In this document: one piece after another, positions 44,731 through 58,114 of the stretch
Layout: each line of letters begins with the position of its first letter
Numbering within the stretch: position 1 is the stretch's first letter
Assembly: GCF_009905375.1 (NCBI RefSeq)
Contig: NC_133653.1
Coordinates: 99,251,261 to 99,315,260, forward strand
Direction: 5' to 3'
DNA: 64,000 nt
Source: Apium graveolens
Taxonomy: Eukaryota; Streptophyta; Magnoliopsida; Apiales; Apiaceae
Position numbers and translations under genes: made by a program
Notes under the pieces: model-generated
Told to the model about the DNA's origin: nothing
Seen by the model: the letters and a program-made list of their open reading frames with translations, nothing else
Databases searched by the model: none

Positions 44731-46450
44731 TGAAAGAGATGTGTCCTAAGTCCAATCATGTTTGATGATTTAGGATTAACTTTTATGTAATCTGTTTTGA
44801 TTTTATTGATATTAATAAAAGACTTGTTTTGGTTTTATTGCGGGCTTTATCTATTTAAGTGTTTAAATAAGATATACCATAGTTTAGAGTAAAGCTTTTT
44901 ATGGATTATGATGAGATCATAATAATGAGACCTAAAAGATGATAACTCTAAACTTAAATATTTCCTGTTCATAGGATTACTAACTGGTAATTAGTAATCC
45001 GCAAAGATCGGTACATACTATGCTTGCTTCATTATGAAGGATGTCTGTTCTCATAGACATTTATGTGATAACACTATAGCTAGTATGTAGGTGCTTATTA
45101 TAGAATAAGTTCACTGAACATGACTCACATAGCTGAACAACTGATGGAGTTCACTCACGTGTCAGCAGTTGTTCACATAGTGATAGTTGTACAAGTATCC
45201 TTAGACTTGAGGTCATCATAGTCATCTTGTGTACACTGAACTATGCTTTGGTTTAGTTCTTAGTCTCCAGGGACAATTATAAGGGCTCTACTGGGTATAG
45301 GAATTTGTACACGAAGATAGTGTATGATCAATAAAGGATCTACCCCTTCCAGTGAAGGAAGAGAATGTTCAATGCTGGTCCACTTATGCTAGTTCAGGAA
45401 TCTCTGGCCTGAGTGAATGAAATTAAAAAGGAGTTTCTAATTTACATTAAATAGAACTAAGCATAGTGAATGGGAAAGCAAATGATTAAATAAGATAGGC
45501 TTGAGACAAGTTCCATGCCTTGTATTTAATCGTGGCATTGCAGGGTAGAAGGAATTGATTGTACGGTAACTACTCACCGAATAGGTTCCTGGTATTCTAA
45601 GAACTGAATTCGTATTATCCGGATAGTCGCGATATGCTGAGAAGTATCCCTCATGATGTAGAATAAATATGATTAATCATATTTAAAGAATTAGAGAATT
45701 TATATAAATAATGATAAAATAGTTTTATTATTATTTATTTCTACTACCGGCTTAATATTGAACCTATAGGGTCACACCATAAAAGAGAATGATTTAATGG
45801 TGGAGGAATTAATTAATAATGGATGGTAATTATTTATTTGTGAAATAAATAATTAATTAGCAGATTTAATAATTGTTAAATGAGATTTAATTAATTCTTA
45901 ATATTATTAATTAAGAATTTAATTTTGGAAATTAAATCAAGTGAGAGAATTATTTTTCTAAAGTGTTTAGAAAAGGGATTAATGATTCAAAGGTGTTTTA
46001 ATTATTAGTTAATTGGTTAATAAGAATAATCAATTAAAGGGTTAATAATAATAATATTTTATGGAAAATTTTCAACTGAAAATTTTGCCTATAAATATAC
46101 TATTATAAGCCCTATTTGCCTCAACCCAAATAATTAACCCTAATTCTAAAGTAGAACAAGAGGGAGGCAACTAATTCTCTCAACCTCTTCCTCCTCCATC
46201 ACATTGTACTCTTGGTGGATACCGGTGGAGTGCTTCACACATGAGGAGCAGCTGCTAGGGATTTCCGTTCATCGTTCTTGGATCGCTATTAAAGACCTCC
46301 ATCTTTCCATTAACATAAAGCTTCTTAAGGTAAACATACTGAACTACGAATTAAATATTATTTTTCGCATGGATCCTGCAGAGGGTTTCTGTTTTTTTTT
46401 TAAGATTTAAATTTACGTTTTCGTTGCATTTATGTGCTAAAAACCCTTCA
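44731..46450 (+). repeat. Element E 3' LTR
   Basis: It starts TGAAAGAGATG and ends AACCCTTCA; 1,720 bp. Target duplication CATCC follows at 46451-46455. The U5 part shares ATGGATCCTGC and neighbouring text with LTR C. Confidence 0.94.
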
Positions 46451-46455
46451 CATCC

Positions 46456-46996
46456 GGTCTTTAAGGTACCAATCGGCATAATTTCAGCCTTAAATTGGAC
46501 TAGCCCGGTAGCCTCTTACCATGACTGGACTAGTCCCACTAGCCTCTTACGTCCCAATCCAATCCATCAGGAATTCGTTTGGAAAACCTTGAGTTGGAAA
46601 AAGTAGGTTTTTCTAAATTCATTTTATCATTACCAAGAATATGAAATCATTCAGACTCTTTCGAGTCGAAACTCATTCTTAAGTCAAATTTCAAGAAAAC
46701 AAAGTTAAGTGATTCAAAGACAAGCAAGGAACAACTCTAAGGATTCTGAATCAGGGATAACAAGGTACTTAAATTAGAAGGATCAGTATCTGTTTCAAGG
46801 ATCAATAGGGTGATCAAGAAATAAGGTATCATTACAAAGGGTTCGTAAAGGTAATTATAGGGTTTATAACAGTTCATGCCTTAACAAATAACTTGAACAG
46901 AAAAGATAGGGTACCAAAGGGTTGAATAGTAAGCTTATCAATAACAGTTTATCAAGATCAAAGACAGGGTATCTCAAGTCATTAATAGGGGTTCAT
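46456..46996 (-). repeat. LTR-like sequence H, right part
   Basis: It continues 37144-38030 after element E. No gene. It is cut at 46997 by the LTR of element I. The remainder of H, if it exists, would lie beyond the right edge of the window. Confidence 0.5.
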
Positions 46997-47253
46997 TGTA
47001 ACACCCCCAAATCCGGGGTCGGGGATCCGGGTTGTCACGAGTTCCATTTCCCTTAATAACACCCAATCCTAATAAATAATCAACTATTTTGTACTGTGAC
47101 CCCCACCATAACAAACACACCACAAGTTATAGCCTCAGAGATGAATATCTAAAAAAATAATCACAAGTCGTTTTATTCCACAAATATATGCAAATACCCT
47201 TAAAAGGGTTTCTGAATAAATTGACATATTCCTTGCCATTATTACAATTCATA

Positions 47254-47394
47254 TTATACATAAGTCTGGTTCATCAATAGTTGAAAACCTAGCCTATTGG
47301 TAGCTCCTACCTCAGCTACGGCGACATCAATGCTTCCAGAAGACTGCGGAACGTTTTCTAACCACTTGTGAATCGGGAGCTTGGTCCTGTTCAT
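47254..47394 (-). CDS. Short LTR ORF of Tekay-like family, copy I
   Basis: 46 codons starting MNRTKLPIHKWLENVPQ, about 400 bases from the LTR end. The same frame is open in LTR K (61321-61461) and LTR J (57962-58114). Copy I has His where K and J have Arg. No known domain. It could be an upstream leader ORF or chance conservation of LTR sequence. Confidence 0.35.
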   Translation of the reverse strand: MNRTKLPIHKWLENVPQSSGSIDVAVAEVGATNRLGFQLLMNQTYV

Positions 47395-48782
47395 CTTTTC
47401 TATCTGTTGTTATATGATGGAAGAAGAAAGCAAGGGTGAGAAGCAAGCCCACCAAAATAATATGTATAATGATTAACAATATATGAGCCTTCTCATAGTA
47501 TTCATGAAAGTCTTGGTCAAAAGAAATGTACCAAGTTTGATATCTTAATGCGATGAAGTCACAAAATATTCAGTATATATATATACATATATACTTTTCA
47601 CAATCTTTGAAATCCTCTAACATATATAATATACACAGAGTTCCAGTTTATAACTGTATAAAAATATCGTTGCAAGGTGATCTCATATATCTAACCTTGT
47701 CTCAACATTTTTCTGAAAATCTTTGACATGCACAAGATGATCATTTACTAGATATAAGTTTAAAAGATGAAGTTACAAGATACTCCAATATACTTATATC
47801 TTTTCCAAATACTACTTGAACTACCACCGTTCAAGTTATAATGAGCTTTCAACAGTTCATCACATAGATGAGACTACAAGACAAGATTTGAATAGATTAA
47901 TCTTTGAAGTATTATTGAAGGAAATGAAGTTATGATATACTTCATTAAGTTCTGATATATATATATATATCCACATATACATCTTCTTTATACATTTCCT
48001 GAAAACCTCTGTCATGTAAAGTATGAACAGAATTTGTAACATCCAATAAATTTTTGGAAGGAAAAAGAATTGTGGTATAAACCCGATATCTTGCTGATCA
48101 GGCAAAGATACCAATAAGTAACCTTTTCTACTAGTAGATGGACGAATTCCCCACTGGTCTTCACCCTGGTCGCAAAAGGACCTTATGCTGGACTACCACT
48201 CAGCCACTTACACATTTGATGGACTCCCACTGAGCCACTTACACTATCATGGACGCCCACTGAGCCCATGTTGCTTATGCCGACTCGATAGATGGACTTA
48301 CTTCCCGAACGTTGGGTAAGTAATCAATTCATTTACCAAAACCGCAACCTTGTTGCGAATATAAAATACACCACAGAGCCGGATCCCTCTGGTTTTGAGC
48401 GAGTATTTAAATCCCCTTTAAAAAGAAAGATCTTAATATATAAAAATGAGTTTTGGGATCCGCTCTAACTTTTAAAAATCATTTTAAAGACTCGGAAACA
48501 CTTTAAAGAGTGTTTGGAGTAATGCTGATTTAATAAAGTAAATCAGTCCCAATATATTAGAAAATATCTGAATATTATTATTTAAATAATATTTCCATAA
48601 AGAATAATCTTTATACAAATAATTGAGGTAGAAGTTGTAAAACTTATACTTGAAATGAGTATTAAATAACCAAAGATATACTTATACGAAAGTACTATCT
48701 TTATTTGAATAATCAAAGATAAGTTTGATAATCGACACCTTATTCTTTAATAAAATAAAGTATATATCTCAGAAAATAATCG

Positions 48783-48953
48783 GAGTCATAGGTCCTCAAA
48801 TGAATATTCAAATAATATTCATTAAATAATATAAACTCAGTCATAAGCCCTCGAATGAATATTCAAATAATATTCCTTAAATAAAATAAAAGAGTCATAA
48901 GTCCTCGAATGAATATTCAAGTAATATTCATTAATAATATAAAGTTATCGAAT
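48783..48953. repeat. Three-copy minisatellite in LTR I
   Basis: Units of 54-58 bp around GAGTCATAAGTCCTCGAATG followed by AATATTCAAATAATATTC. LTR K has three copies at 62846-63000; LTR J has five (56296-56566). Confidence 0.8.
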
Positions 48954-51082
48954 AAACTTTATTCGATTAATAGTTTTTAAAACTATTCATATATATATAT
49001 ATAATATACTCGGAAGCCTCGCTTCCCGATTTTAGAAAAAGGTCACCTTTTGCTCCCCTATACTAAGGGTATACGCAAATATCGCTTATCTCGAGCATAT
49101 GTATTATGCAACTAATAAGCATTTGAACCAACAGATATATCATTCAAGAATATGAAATAGGCATGCATATATACCATATAAAATGCTACAATATATCGCA
49201 AGAATTTGCTAATAACAAATATGCATTTATCGCAAGATCATGCATATACACATATATATCACAACAACAGTTATACGGGTAGAAAACTTGCCTGAGCGAC
49301 TGGGGGGTTACAAATGGCTCGGGACGAGTCTGGTAACCTATAAACAACATGTGATTTGGAATTAAACCAAATTCACTTGTAACTCTATACTTTAACCAAG
49401 TTAGACTCTAACGCTCGCTTTGCGCTTACTGATTCTCTTAAGTCACTCGAGTACCCTCGGCTCCACCATTTTTAATAATTTAACCATTAGGAATTTTAAG
49501 GCGATTCCTTCGCGAGTGTCTTACCAACTGCCTAACACACTGTACATAAATTTTTCATACTCCAATTAGTCCTTTAAGGTCTTTAACATATGTTTCAAAG
49601 TAAGGCGAGGGGTAATAGTTCATTCGCAAAACGTCGTTACTTAAAACGGCCGTTTCTCCTAAACCATACATCGGAATCAAACGAACCACATATCAAAACG
49701 AAGCTCGTAACATGAACTATCTAAACATGGCAATGGTCAAAATCTAGCAGGGAGTTCTCGGGTCCTAATGTTATGAACAAAAGCAGTCTAAAGTTAATCG
49801 GACATTACGACGGCTATGTTTACGCGATTTCCCAATTTTATACCATTCCAATTCAACCACCAATCAATCCCAATTCATTCATAAAACCAATATCCATCCA
49901 CACTACATCATAACATCCCCAATCAACTCAATATTAACAATTTATACTTATTCTTAAACTTGAATTTAAACTATACTTAAGTCCTTTAACCAAACCATAA
50001 GATTTCAACATTCAATTCACTACCATTCCAACCCAAACTCTAAACCAACAAGCATCGAGCTACTCTTTTACCATAACTATCAAAATCATCCTAATATACA
50101 AAGTAAAGCTAGGGTTTGGAGATGTTATACCTTCCTTGAAGTGATGTGAGTAGCTAGGAAGCCTTAAGAAGCCTTGAGATGTCTTTAGGATGCTTGGATC
50201 TTAAAGGAAAAACAAGAAAAATCAAGTTAAAAACCTTGAAATCACTATTCATTGTCTTCTTCATTGATTTCTTGGAGAAGATTGAGAATGAATTGGAGGC
50301 TTAAACTCATAGGATAGCTATATCTATGAATAAGGAGTACTAGATAATTAACTTACCAATTAAGGAAGCTTGGAACTTGAATTTTGAAAATTTCTCTCCT
50401 TGAAATGGAAGAAAGCCGAGAGCAAATGTGGGAGAAATGAAATGATTTTGTGTTTTTGATTTGTTTTGGCTAGCTTGGTTGTTTTTGTTTTGTTTTTGGT
50501 TAATTACCTTTCTAACCTTGAACTTTGTGTGGTTTTAAATCAACCACATCTCTTCCCCTTATGTCATGCTTATGTCATGTTTATGATGTCATCATCCCTT
50601 ACTTGCCCTCTTCTTATTGGTTGGATGACCTCATCATCCCTAACCTCCTTGATTAACTTCCTAATTGTTTGCCTAATGACCGCTGATCTGTTATACGGTT
50701 CGCTTAACTTTCATTTTCGTTTATCGTTTGAGGGATCATACCCGGGATCTTATTACTTGGGTTTCCTTAACCTTTCTCAATACATTATATTCCTTTTATG
50801 ATCCTCTCTTATAATCCGTTACTTTAAATCCTCTTTATCCTGTCACTTATACTCAATTCTTTCCGTATCTAGTAGATTTCCGGGAAAAATCAAAGTGTTC
50901 GGAATTGGATTCTGACGATCTTTACATACACTTATATACCATATAGAGTACTAATAAAATCTCAGAATATCAATAACAGAACCCCTACATAGTGTGGTAT
51001 GAAAAGTTTTCTTATTCAGCATAATCAGCAAAATCACTATTCATCAGGGTTAAAAAAAAATCCAAAAATTGGGGTTATTACA

Positions 51083-51100
51083 GTCTCCCCTCCTTAAAAG
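51083..51100 (-). other. Polypurine tract of element I/K
   Basis: The minus strand reads CTTTTAAGGAGGGGAGAC next to the LTR. The GGAGGGGAGAC core fits a gypsy plus-strand primer. Confidence 0.82.
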
Positions 51101-51299
51101 GATTCCGTCCCGGAATCAGACAGAAAATGAATAGGGATAATTTCTTAGCATTGCACTTTATAACTCTTAAGTAAATTTTCCCACATTGTAGTTCTTCCAT
51201 CAAACTCTGAATAGTTTGATAACCCTTCTCCTAAGCACTTCTTCCTTTTCACTCTATAACCCTTCCTGGTTGCTCCATATAGGTTACGTCGGGTTGCAT

Positions 51300-51830
51300 G
51301 TCTATGCGCTCATATGCCCCTATTTATTTGGCATCCGAATTACACTTCCTTAACATTGATACGTGGAACACGTTATGAACATGCTACATGTTCAGGGGTA
51401 GGGCTAGCTCATATGCTAACTTCCCAATATGTCTTAATACCTCAAAGGGTCCAACAATTCGTGGGTTTAGCTTTCCTTTCTTTCCGAACCTCATCCATCC
51501 TTTCCAAGGGATACCTTTAACATTACTAGGTCCCCTATTTCCTATTCCTTGTCCTTTCGTGTCAAATCAACATACTTTTTATGTCCACCTTGGGCTACTA
51601 CCAGCCGTCCTTTGATTAGATCTATTATATCCTTGGTCCTTTAGACCACTACTGGTCTGAGCATCTTGCGCTCTGCAACTTCATCCTAACATAAGGGAGA
51701 TCGACATTGTCTTCCCTCAAGGATCTCATAAGGCGATATCTCAATACTGACATATGATCTATTGTCGTTAAGAAAACTCAATCCGTGTTAAGTGATCATT
51801 CCAAATTCATTCAAGTCTATTGCACAGACT
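51300..51830 (-). pseudogene. pol: Element I/K pol: integrase C-terminal remnant
   Basis: Pieces on the minus strand in shifting frames read W-DHLTRIEFS near 51800, GGHKKYVDLTRKDKE near 51570, then GDLVMLKVS, and further down the GPFEVL-type module and ELALPLNM. This is the usual end of Tekay/Del integrase before the chromodomain. Stops and frameshifts are frequent. I could not confirm a chromodomain. Confidence 0.62.
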
Positions 51831-54138
51831 CTCATTATAGCTTTTAGCATTAGAGCTTTTGCTTCTCAATACCCATTCTTTTCCAGTTCGTAATCGCTAC
51901 TACCTTCCGTTCCTAATATTATACTGGTTATACTTTTGCTCGTTAGCGTTCTATAACCTTTTAATAACCACATCAACCTTAGTATCACGAATGTGTTTCC
52001 ATTCCGAATACCACCATAACTTTACCACTCCTTTTTCAGTTGTTTCTATTTTCCAAAGTTTGATCAATCATATAGAAGTAAAAGAACTTATTGAGAGATC
52101 ATTATGATCATGAACACTTGTTATATCGCATAGTTAGTACAGAAGGTGGCCAGCCTTTAGTACTTGACAAGCAATTAAACAATAGATGGTATCCTACTAG
52201 GCTTCTATCACACAGATAGATAGTCATTCGGAAATACCTCCCCTTCTGGAAGGGTTGTTCTTCTCAGCTTATATGAAATGAAAAGAAGAGAAAAGAACGA
52301 ATTGAAGAGAATTGTGTATATGAAAAAAAAATATACAGCCACAAAATATCTGGCTTGGAACCTACCTCTGAACTATAGAGGTTTGTCATAGGAGAACAAA
52401 ACATATGTGTATATATATCAAGTATTATCGAATCGCATTTCACATGCTTAAATATTTATTATTCCATCCATCATTCTATGGACCCATGCTCTTGCTCGAG
52501 CTTATACACAATCACCTTTGAAACTCCCTCGATATCGAAAATCGAATCTGGGATCTCATTCTAGACCTCATCGTTACTAGAATCCATTTCTATATCACAA
52601 CCTTCTTCGTATGGGTAATACTACTCTTTATCGATAAGAAGGAATAAATATATCTTAGGTAAATGTTCGGCTTAGTTGGTCTATCATTATTAACTTATAC
52701 ATCACCACGACCCGATTAGTTGTACTTAATCTCAACATCCATTCCAATACAACTCTCATGGTTATAATCAGCTCATTACTCGCAGAATCATTGCTGCATT
52801 ACTATGGTCCACTACTGACCTACTGTCGTCATTCACGTTCCATGAAATCTTAATATCTAACCATACGGAGTCCATACATGTCGTATCAAATCCTTCTAAG
52901 GAGGTAACATAATCACCATTCATGATTCATGAAGAACACTCCTGATCCTGACATACATACATGACATGAAGCAGATAAAATTGCAGAAGAGTTTCAATCA
53001 AAGCAATGATAGCAGGTTAATACCTTTCTTAATCATACGCCTTAATTAGAAGACTTAACTCAAAGGTTCGTCTAGTACTTTTTGAAACATGGTCCTGGCT
53101 TATCTCAAGATAGTACCTTCTGAGATAGATAGCCCGCTCATGGTGATTACACGAGTTAAACCTTTACCCAACTACTATTACGGTTCAGTATTGCACAGTC
53201 ATCAAAAGGAATATCAATCTTCCGAACCGTAATACAACCTTCCCGGCTTCAACCATCATCACTGTATTCCTCTCGCACGAGCGCCTATAATTATCTTCTT
53301 ACACTTAAAGTGTCGGCCACCTCTTTGGCCCTTCCTGATAGTAATATTTCCTTACAATCAATGTCATTTTAACCACCTTCACTAAATTTTCTACCTCATT
53401 TCCAATCACTGCTTGAGTGAAGATGTTTTCCTTAAAATCAGATGAGTTAAAAAAAATATCACCATTTTTCCATAAGTTATTGCCTCAGTCTTTAGAGGTT
53501 AATCACTATCACGACTGACTCTCAATCATACTTAGAGCATCTTTTATCTTAGGTCCTAATTGTTTTCACCAATCTCGACCCTCATTGGGTCGATCTACAC
53601 TTTCTTATGGTTCAACATGTGCCCCACCTGGCATTATTATAATTACGTCATATTTCCTTTATCAACATTTCTATTCTTGAGAATTTTGAATATTACCCTT
53701 CTCCTTGTAAAACCTCTAAGGTTATCCTTGAATCGTTCCTCCTGTATTCCCTAGATACAGGGCATATCAAAATACCATATACTAATACTAGAATCATTGT
53801 CTATATACTTTTTGAAAAAATTTCTCCATTGATTCTTTAAAGGTTGTTGTTACCTTAATCCTTTCCAATTCATACTGTCAAAACTCATACTATCCCTATT
53901 AAGGGTGAAATGCCAATCTTTATGCATTCCCCTAGGATTCATTTTAAGTTACCGATGTTCTATCCTTAATTCCACCTTTAAAACGGTACATGCATCCTTC
54001 CATGGATAAATCAAGTCATATTTTCCTGATAAGGGTGTCTTATTCAATCATTTCCATCTTGATAGTATATGCCTAATTTCACAATAACATCTGTATTCAA
54101 AATGAGGTCAATTAATATGGCCCCCAAAAGATAACAAC
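51831..54138 (-). pseudogene. pol: Element I/K pol: degenerate central region
   Basis: By position this should hold protease, RT, RNase H and the integrase core. The region is so decayed that I cannot place the RT FVDD box or catalytic residues with confidence. At its length of 2.3 kb some of pol is probably deleted. No other gene is apparent. Confidence 0.4.
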
Positions 54139-56295
54139 GGTTATGTAATAACCCCAAATTTTGGAAAATTTTTGAAACCCTTATGAATAGTGTTTTTGCT
54201 GAATGAGAAAACTTTTCATGCCACACTATGTAGGGGTTCTGGTATGGATATTCTGAGATTTTATTAGTACTCTATATGGTATATAAGTGTATGTAAAGAT
54301 CGTCAGAATCCAATTCCGAACACTTTGATTTTTCCCGGAAATCCACTAGATACGAAAAGAATTGAGTATAAGGTAACAAGATAAGAAGGATTTAAATTAA
54401 AGGATTATAAGAGAGGATCATAAAAGGAATATAATATATTGAGAAAGGTTAAGGGAACCTAAGTAATAAGATCCAGGGGATGATCCCTCAAACGATAAAC
54501 GAAAACGAAAGTTAAGTGAACCGTATAACAGATCAGCGGTCATTAGGCAAACAATTAGGAAGTTAATCAAAGAGATTAGAGAGGATGATGTTACCCAACC
54601 AATGAGAGGAGGACAAGGAGGGAAAGATGACATCATAGCATGACATAAGCATGACATGGGAAGGAAGGAAATGTGGTGGAATATTAACCACACAAAATCA
54701 AGGTTAAATTGGTAATTAACCAAAAACAAATCAAATATTCAACCAACCAAGCCAAACAATTCATTTTTCATCAAAACAAGAACACAAGGCATTTTATTTT
54801 CTTCATGCTCTCGGCTTTTTCATTTTCAAGAAGCTAGAATTTTCAAAACTCAAGATCAAGGCTTCCTAAATTGGTAAGATAATTCCCTAGTCATCCTTAT
54901 GCATAGTTATGGCTATATTATCAGTTTAAGCCTTCAATTATTTCTCAATCTTCTTCAAGAAATCAATGAAGAAGACAATGAATAGTGACTTCAAGAATTT
55001 TAACTTGATTTTCTTGTTTTTCCTTTAAGATCCAAGCTTTCCTAAGACTCCTCAAGGCTTCCTAAGGCTTCCTAGCTAATCCCACCACTTCAAGGAAGGT
55101 ATATCATCTCCAAACCCTAGATTCCTTTGTATAATAAGATGATTTTGATTGTTATGATGATATAGTAGCTTAATGCTTGTGGTTTAGAGTTTGGATTGGA
55201 GTGGTAGTGAAATGGAATGGTGAATCTTGTTGTTTTGATTAAAAGAACTTAAGTATAGTTTAAATTCAAGTTTTAGGAGTAAGTAAATGGATTATAATGA
55301 GTTGGTTTGGGGCTGTTGTAATGTATTTTGGATGGAGGTTTGATTGGGTTGTGAATTGGGGTTGAATTGTGATGGTTTTGGAATGGTTTAAATTTGGGAA
55401 ATCGCGTAAACATAGCCGTCGTAATGTCCGATTTACTTTAGACTGCTTTTGTTCATAACATTTGGACCCGAGAACTCCCTGCTAGATTAGGACCATTTCC
55501 ATGTTTAGATAGTTCATGTTACGAGCTTCGTTTTGATATGTGGTTCGTTTGATTCCGATGAACGGTTTAGGAGAAACGGCCGTTTTAAGTAACGACGTTT
55601 CACGAACGAACCTTTACCCCTCGCCTTACTTTGAAACATAGGTTAAAGACCTTAAAGGACTAATTGAAGTATGAAACATTTATGTAAGGTGTAATAGGCA
55701 GTTGGTAAGACACTTGCGAAAGAATCGCCTTAAAACTCGTAATGGTTAATTTATTAAAAATGGTGGAGCCGAGGATACTCGAGCGACTTAAGTAAATCGT
55801 TAAGCGCGAAAGCGAACGTTAGGACTCTAAATGGTTAAAGTCTAGTTTCTTAAGCGACCGGGGTTTAATTACGACTTATGTTGTTGTTCATAGGTTATCG
55901 GACCCACTCTAAGCTTAAGCCTATCCGGGAGCACTCAGGCAAGTTTTCTACCCGTTATACTGTTGTTGTGATGTATATATGTATATGCATTATCTTACGA
56001 TAGATGCATGTTGGTTAATTAGCAAATGTTGCGATATATTGAAGCATGCTGATATGGTATATATATGCATGCCTGTTTCGTATTCTTGCCATATATATCT
56101 GTTGGTTCAGTTGATAATACCTATGCTAGAGAATAGTAGTAATTTGCATATACCCTTAGTATAGGGACCCAAAGGTGAAAACATTTTCTAAAACCGGGAG
56201 TCGAGGATCCCGAGTAGATTTTATATATATATATTTATATATATATATGGTTATAGTTTTCAAAACTATTAATCGAATAAGGTTTATTCGATAAC

Positions 56296-56566
56296 TTTAT
56301 TTTATTATTGAATATTATTTCGAATATTCATCCGAGGACTTATGACTCCTTTATTTTATTATTGAATATTATTTCGAATATTCATCCGAGGACCTATGAC
56401 TCCTTTATTTTATTATTGAATATTATTTCGAATATTCATCCGAGGACTTATGACTCCTTTATTTTATTATTGAATATTATTTCGAATATTCATTCGAGGG
56501 CTTATGACTCAGAGTATTTTATTTATTGAATATTATTTGAATATTCATTTGAGGATCTATGACTCC
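56296..56566. repeat. 54-bp minisatellite, five copies, in LTR J
   Basis: Units start at 56296, 56350, 56404 and 56458, with a diverged fifth. The core is GAATATTATTTCGAATATTC followed by ATCCGAGGAC. As 54 is divisible by 3, the array is open in one frame (about 74 codons), which is an artefact. Confidence 0.9.
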
Positions 56567-57360
56567 GATTATTTGCTGAGATATATTCTTTATTTTATTA
56601 AAGAATAAGGTGTCGATAATCAAACTTATTTTCGATTATTCAAATGAAGATAGTACTTTCATATAAGTATATCTTTGGTTATATAATATCCATTTCAAGT
56701 ATAAGTTTTAAAACTTCTACTTCGATTATTTTTATAAGGATTATCTTTATGAGAATGTTATTTAAATAATAATATTCAGATATTTTCTAATATATCGGGA
56801 CTGATTTATTTTAATAAATCAACAGTACTCCAAACATTCTTAAAAAAATGTTTTCGAGTCTTCAAAATAATTTTTTTAAAGTTAGAGTGGACCCCAAAAC
56901 TCATTTTTTTTATATTTAAGATCTTCCTTTCAAAGGGGATTTAAATACTCGCTCAAAACCTGGGGGATCCAGCTCTGTGGTGTATTTTACATTCGCAACG
57001 TGGTTGCTGTTTTGAGAAAACAAATGAATTGATTACTTACCCAACGTTTGGGAAGTAAGCCCATCTAATTGAGTCGGCATAAGCGACAGGCCGGGGTACG
57101 GTCTATCAAAGTGTATGTGGCTGGGTGGCAGTCCATCAACGCGTAAGAGGCCGGGTGGCGGTCCAGCACAAGGTCCTTATGTGGCCAGGGAGATGACTGG
57201 TGGGGGATTCATCCATCTACTAGTAGAAAAGGTTACTTATTGGTATCTTTGCCTGATCAGCAAGATATCAGGTTTATGCAAAAATTCTTTTCTTTCCAAA
57301 TTCATTGGATATTACAACTCTGTTCATACTTTACATGACAGAGATTTTCAGGAAATGTAT

Positions 57361-57363
<3 letters not shown>

Positions 57364-57395
<32 letters not shown>
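57364..57395. repeat. (AT)n microsatellite in LTR J
   Basis: About 16 AT units in a row. LTRs I and K have shorter AT runs at the matching place (near 47958 and 62022). Confidence 0.85.
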
Positions 57396-57397
<2 letters not shown>

Positions 57398-57961
57398 ATT
57401 TATATATCAGGACTTAATGAAGTATCTCATAACTTCATTATTTATAAGTATATTTCAAAGATTGAATCTATTCAAGTCTTATCTTGTAGTCTCATCTGGG
57501 TGATGAACTTTGAAACTGATTATAACTTGAATGGTGGTAGGTCAAGTAGTATTTGGATATAAGTATATTGGAGTATCTTGTAACTTCATTTTTTTAAACT
57601 TATATCTAGTAAATGATTATCTTATGCATGACAAAGATTTTCAGAAAAACGTTGAGACAAGGTTAGATATATGAGATCACCTTGCAACGGTATTTTTATA
57701 CAGTTATACACTGGAACTCTGTGTGTATTATGCATGGAAGAGGACTTCCAATATTTTGAAAAGTATATATGTATATATATATACTGAATATTTTGCGACT
57801 TCATCGCATTAAGATATCAACTTGGTTCATTTCTTTTGACCAAGACTTTCATGAGTACTATGAGAAGGCTCATATATTGTTAATCATTATACATATTATT
57901 TTGGTGGGCTTGCTGCTCACCCTTGCTTTCTTCTTTCATCACACAATATCAGATAGATAAG

Positions 57962-58114
57962 ATGAACAGGACCAAGCTCCCAATTCGCAAGCGGATAGGA
58001 AACGTTCCGCAGCTTTCTGGAAGCGTTGAGGCCGTTGTAGCTGAGGTAGATATTACCAATAGGCTAAGTTTTCAACTAATGATGTACCAGACTAATGTAT
58101 ATTATGAGTTGTAA
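57962..58114 (+). CDS. Short LTR ORF of Tekay-like family, copy J
   Basis: 51 codons from ATG 57962, starting MNRTKLPIRKRIGNVPQ, about 395 bases from the LTR end. It aligns with the 46-codon ORF of LTRs I and K without indels over the first ~46 codons. Upstream in-frame codons extend it to 57923. The product is unknown. Confidence 0.35.
   Translation: MNRTKLPIRKRIGNVPQLSGSVEAVVAEVDITNRLSFQLMMYQTNVYYEL

Larger units (their letters stand above)
46997..51082 (-). repeat. Element I/K 3' LTR (Tekay-like, 4.1 kb)
   Basis: It starts TGTAACACCCCC and ends GGTTATTACA on the plus strand; 4,086 bp. A polypurine tract adjoins it at 51083. It matches LTR K (61065 onward) with about 4 to 5% differences over the first 200 bases by eye. 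It contains a 46-codon ORF (47254-47394), a three-copy minisatellite (about 48783-48953) and AT-rich runs. Confidence 0.92.

Noticed and set aside
50466..50801. An ORF in LTR I with a similar one on the opposite strand in LTR J (54418-54729)
   Set aside because: They are homologous positions of the same LTR family, antisense to the element. The similarity follows from LTR identity, and the two differ by indels.
56308..56529. An ORF with a four-fold peptide repeat
   Set aside because: It comes from a 54-bp minisatellite whose unit length is divisible by three. There is no start context or domain.
56296..56566. Possible CRISPR-like array
   Set aside because: The units are contiguous without unique spacers, inside a plant LTR.
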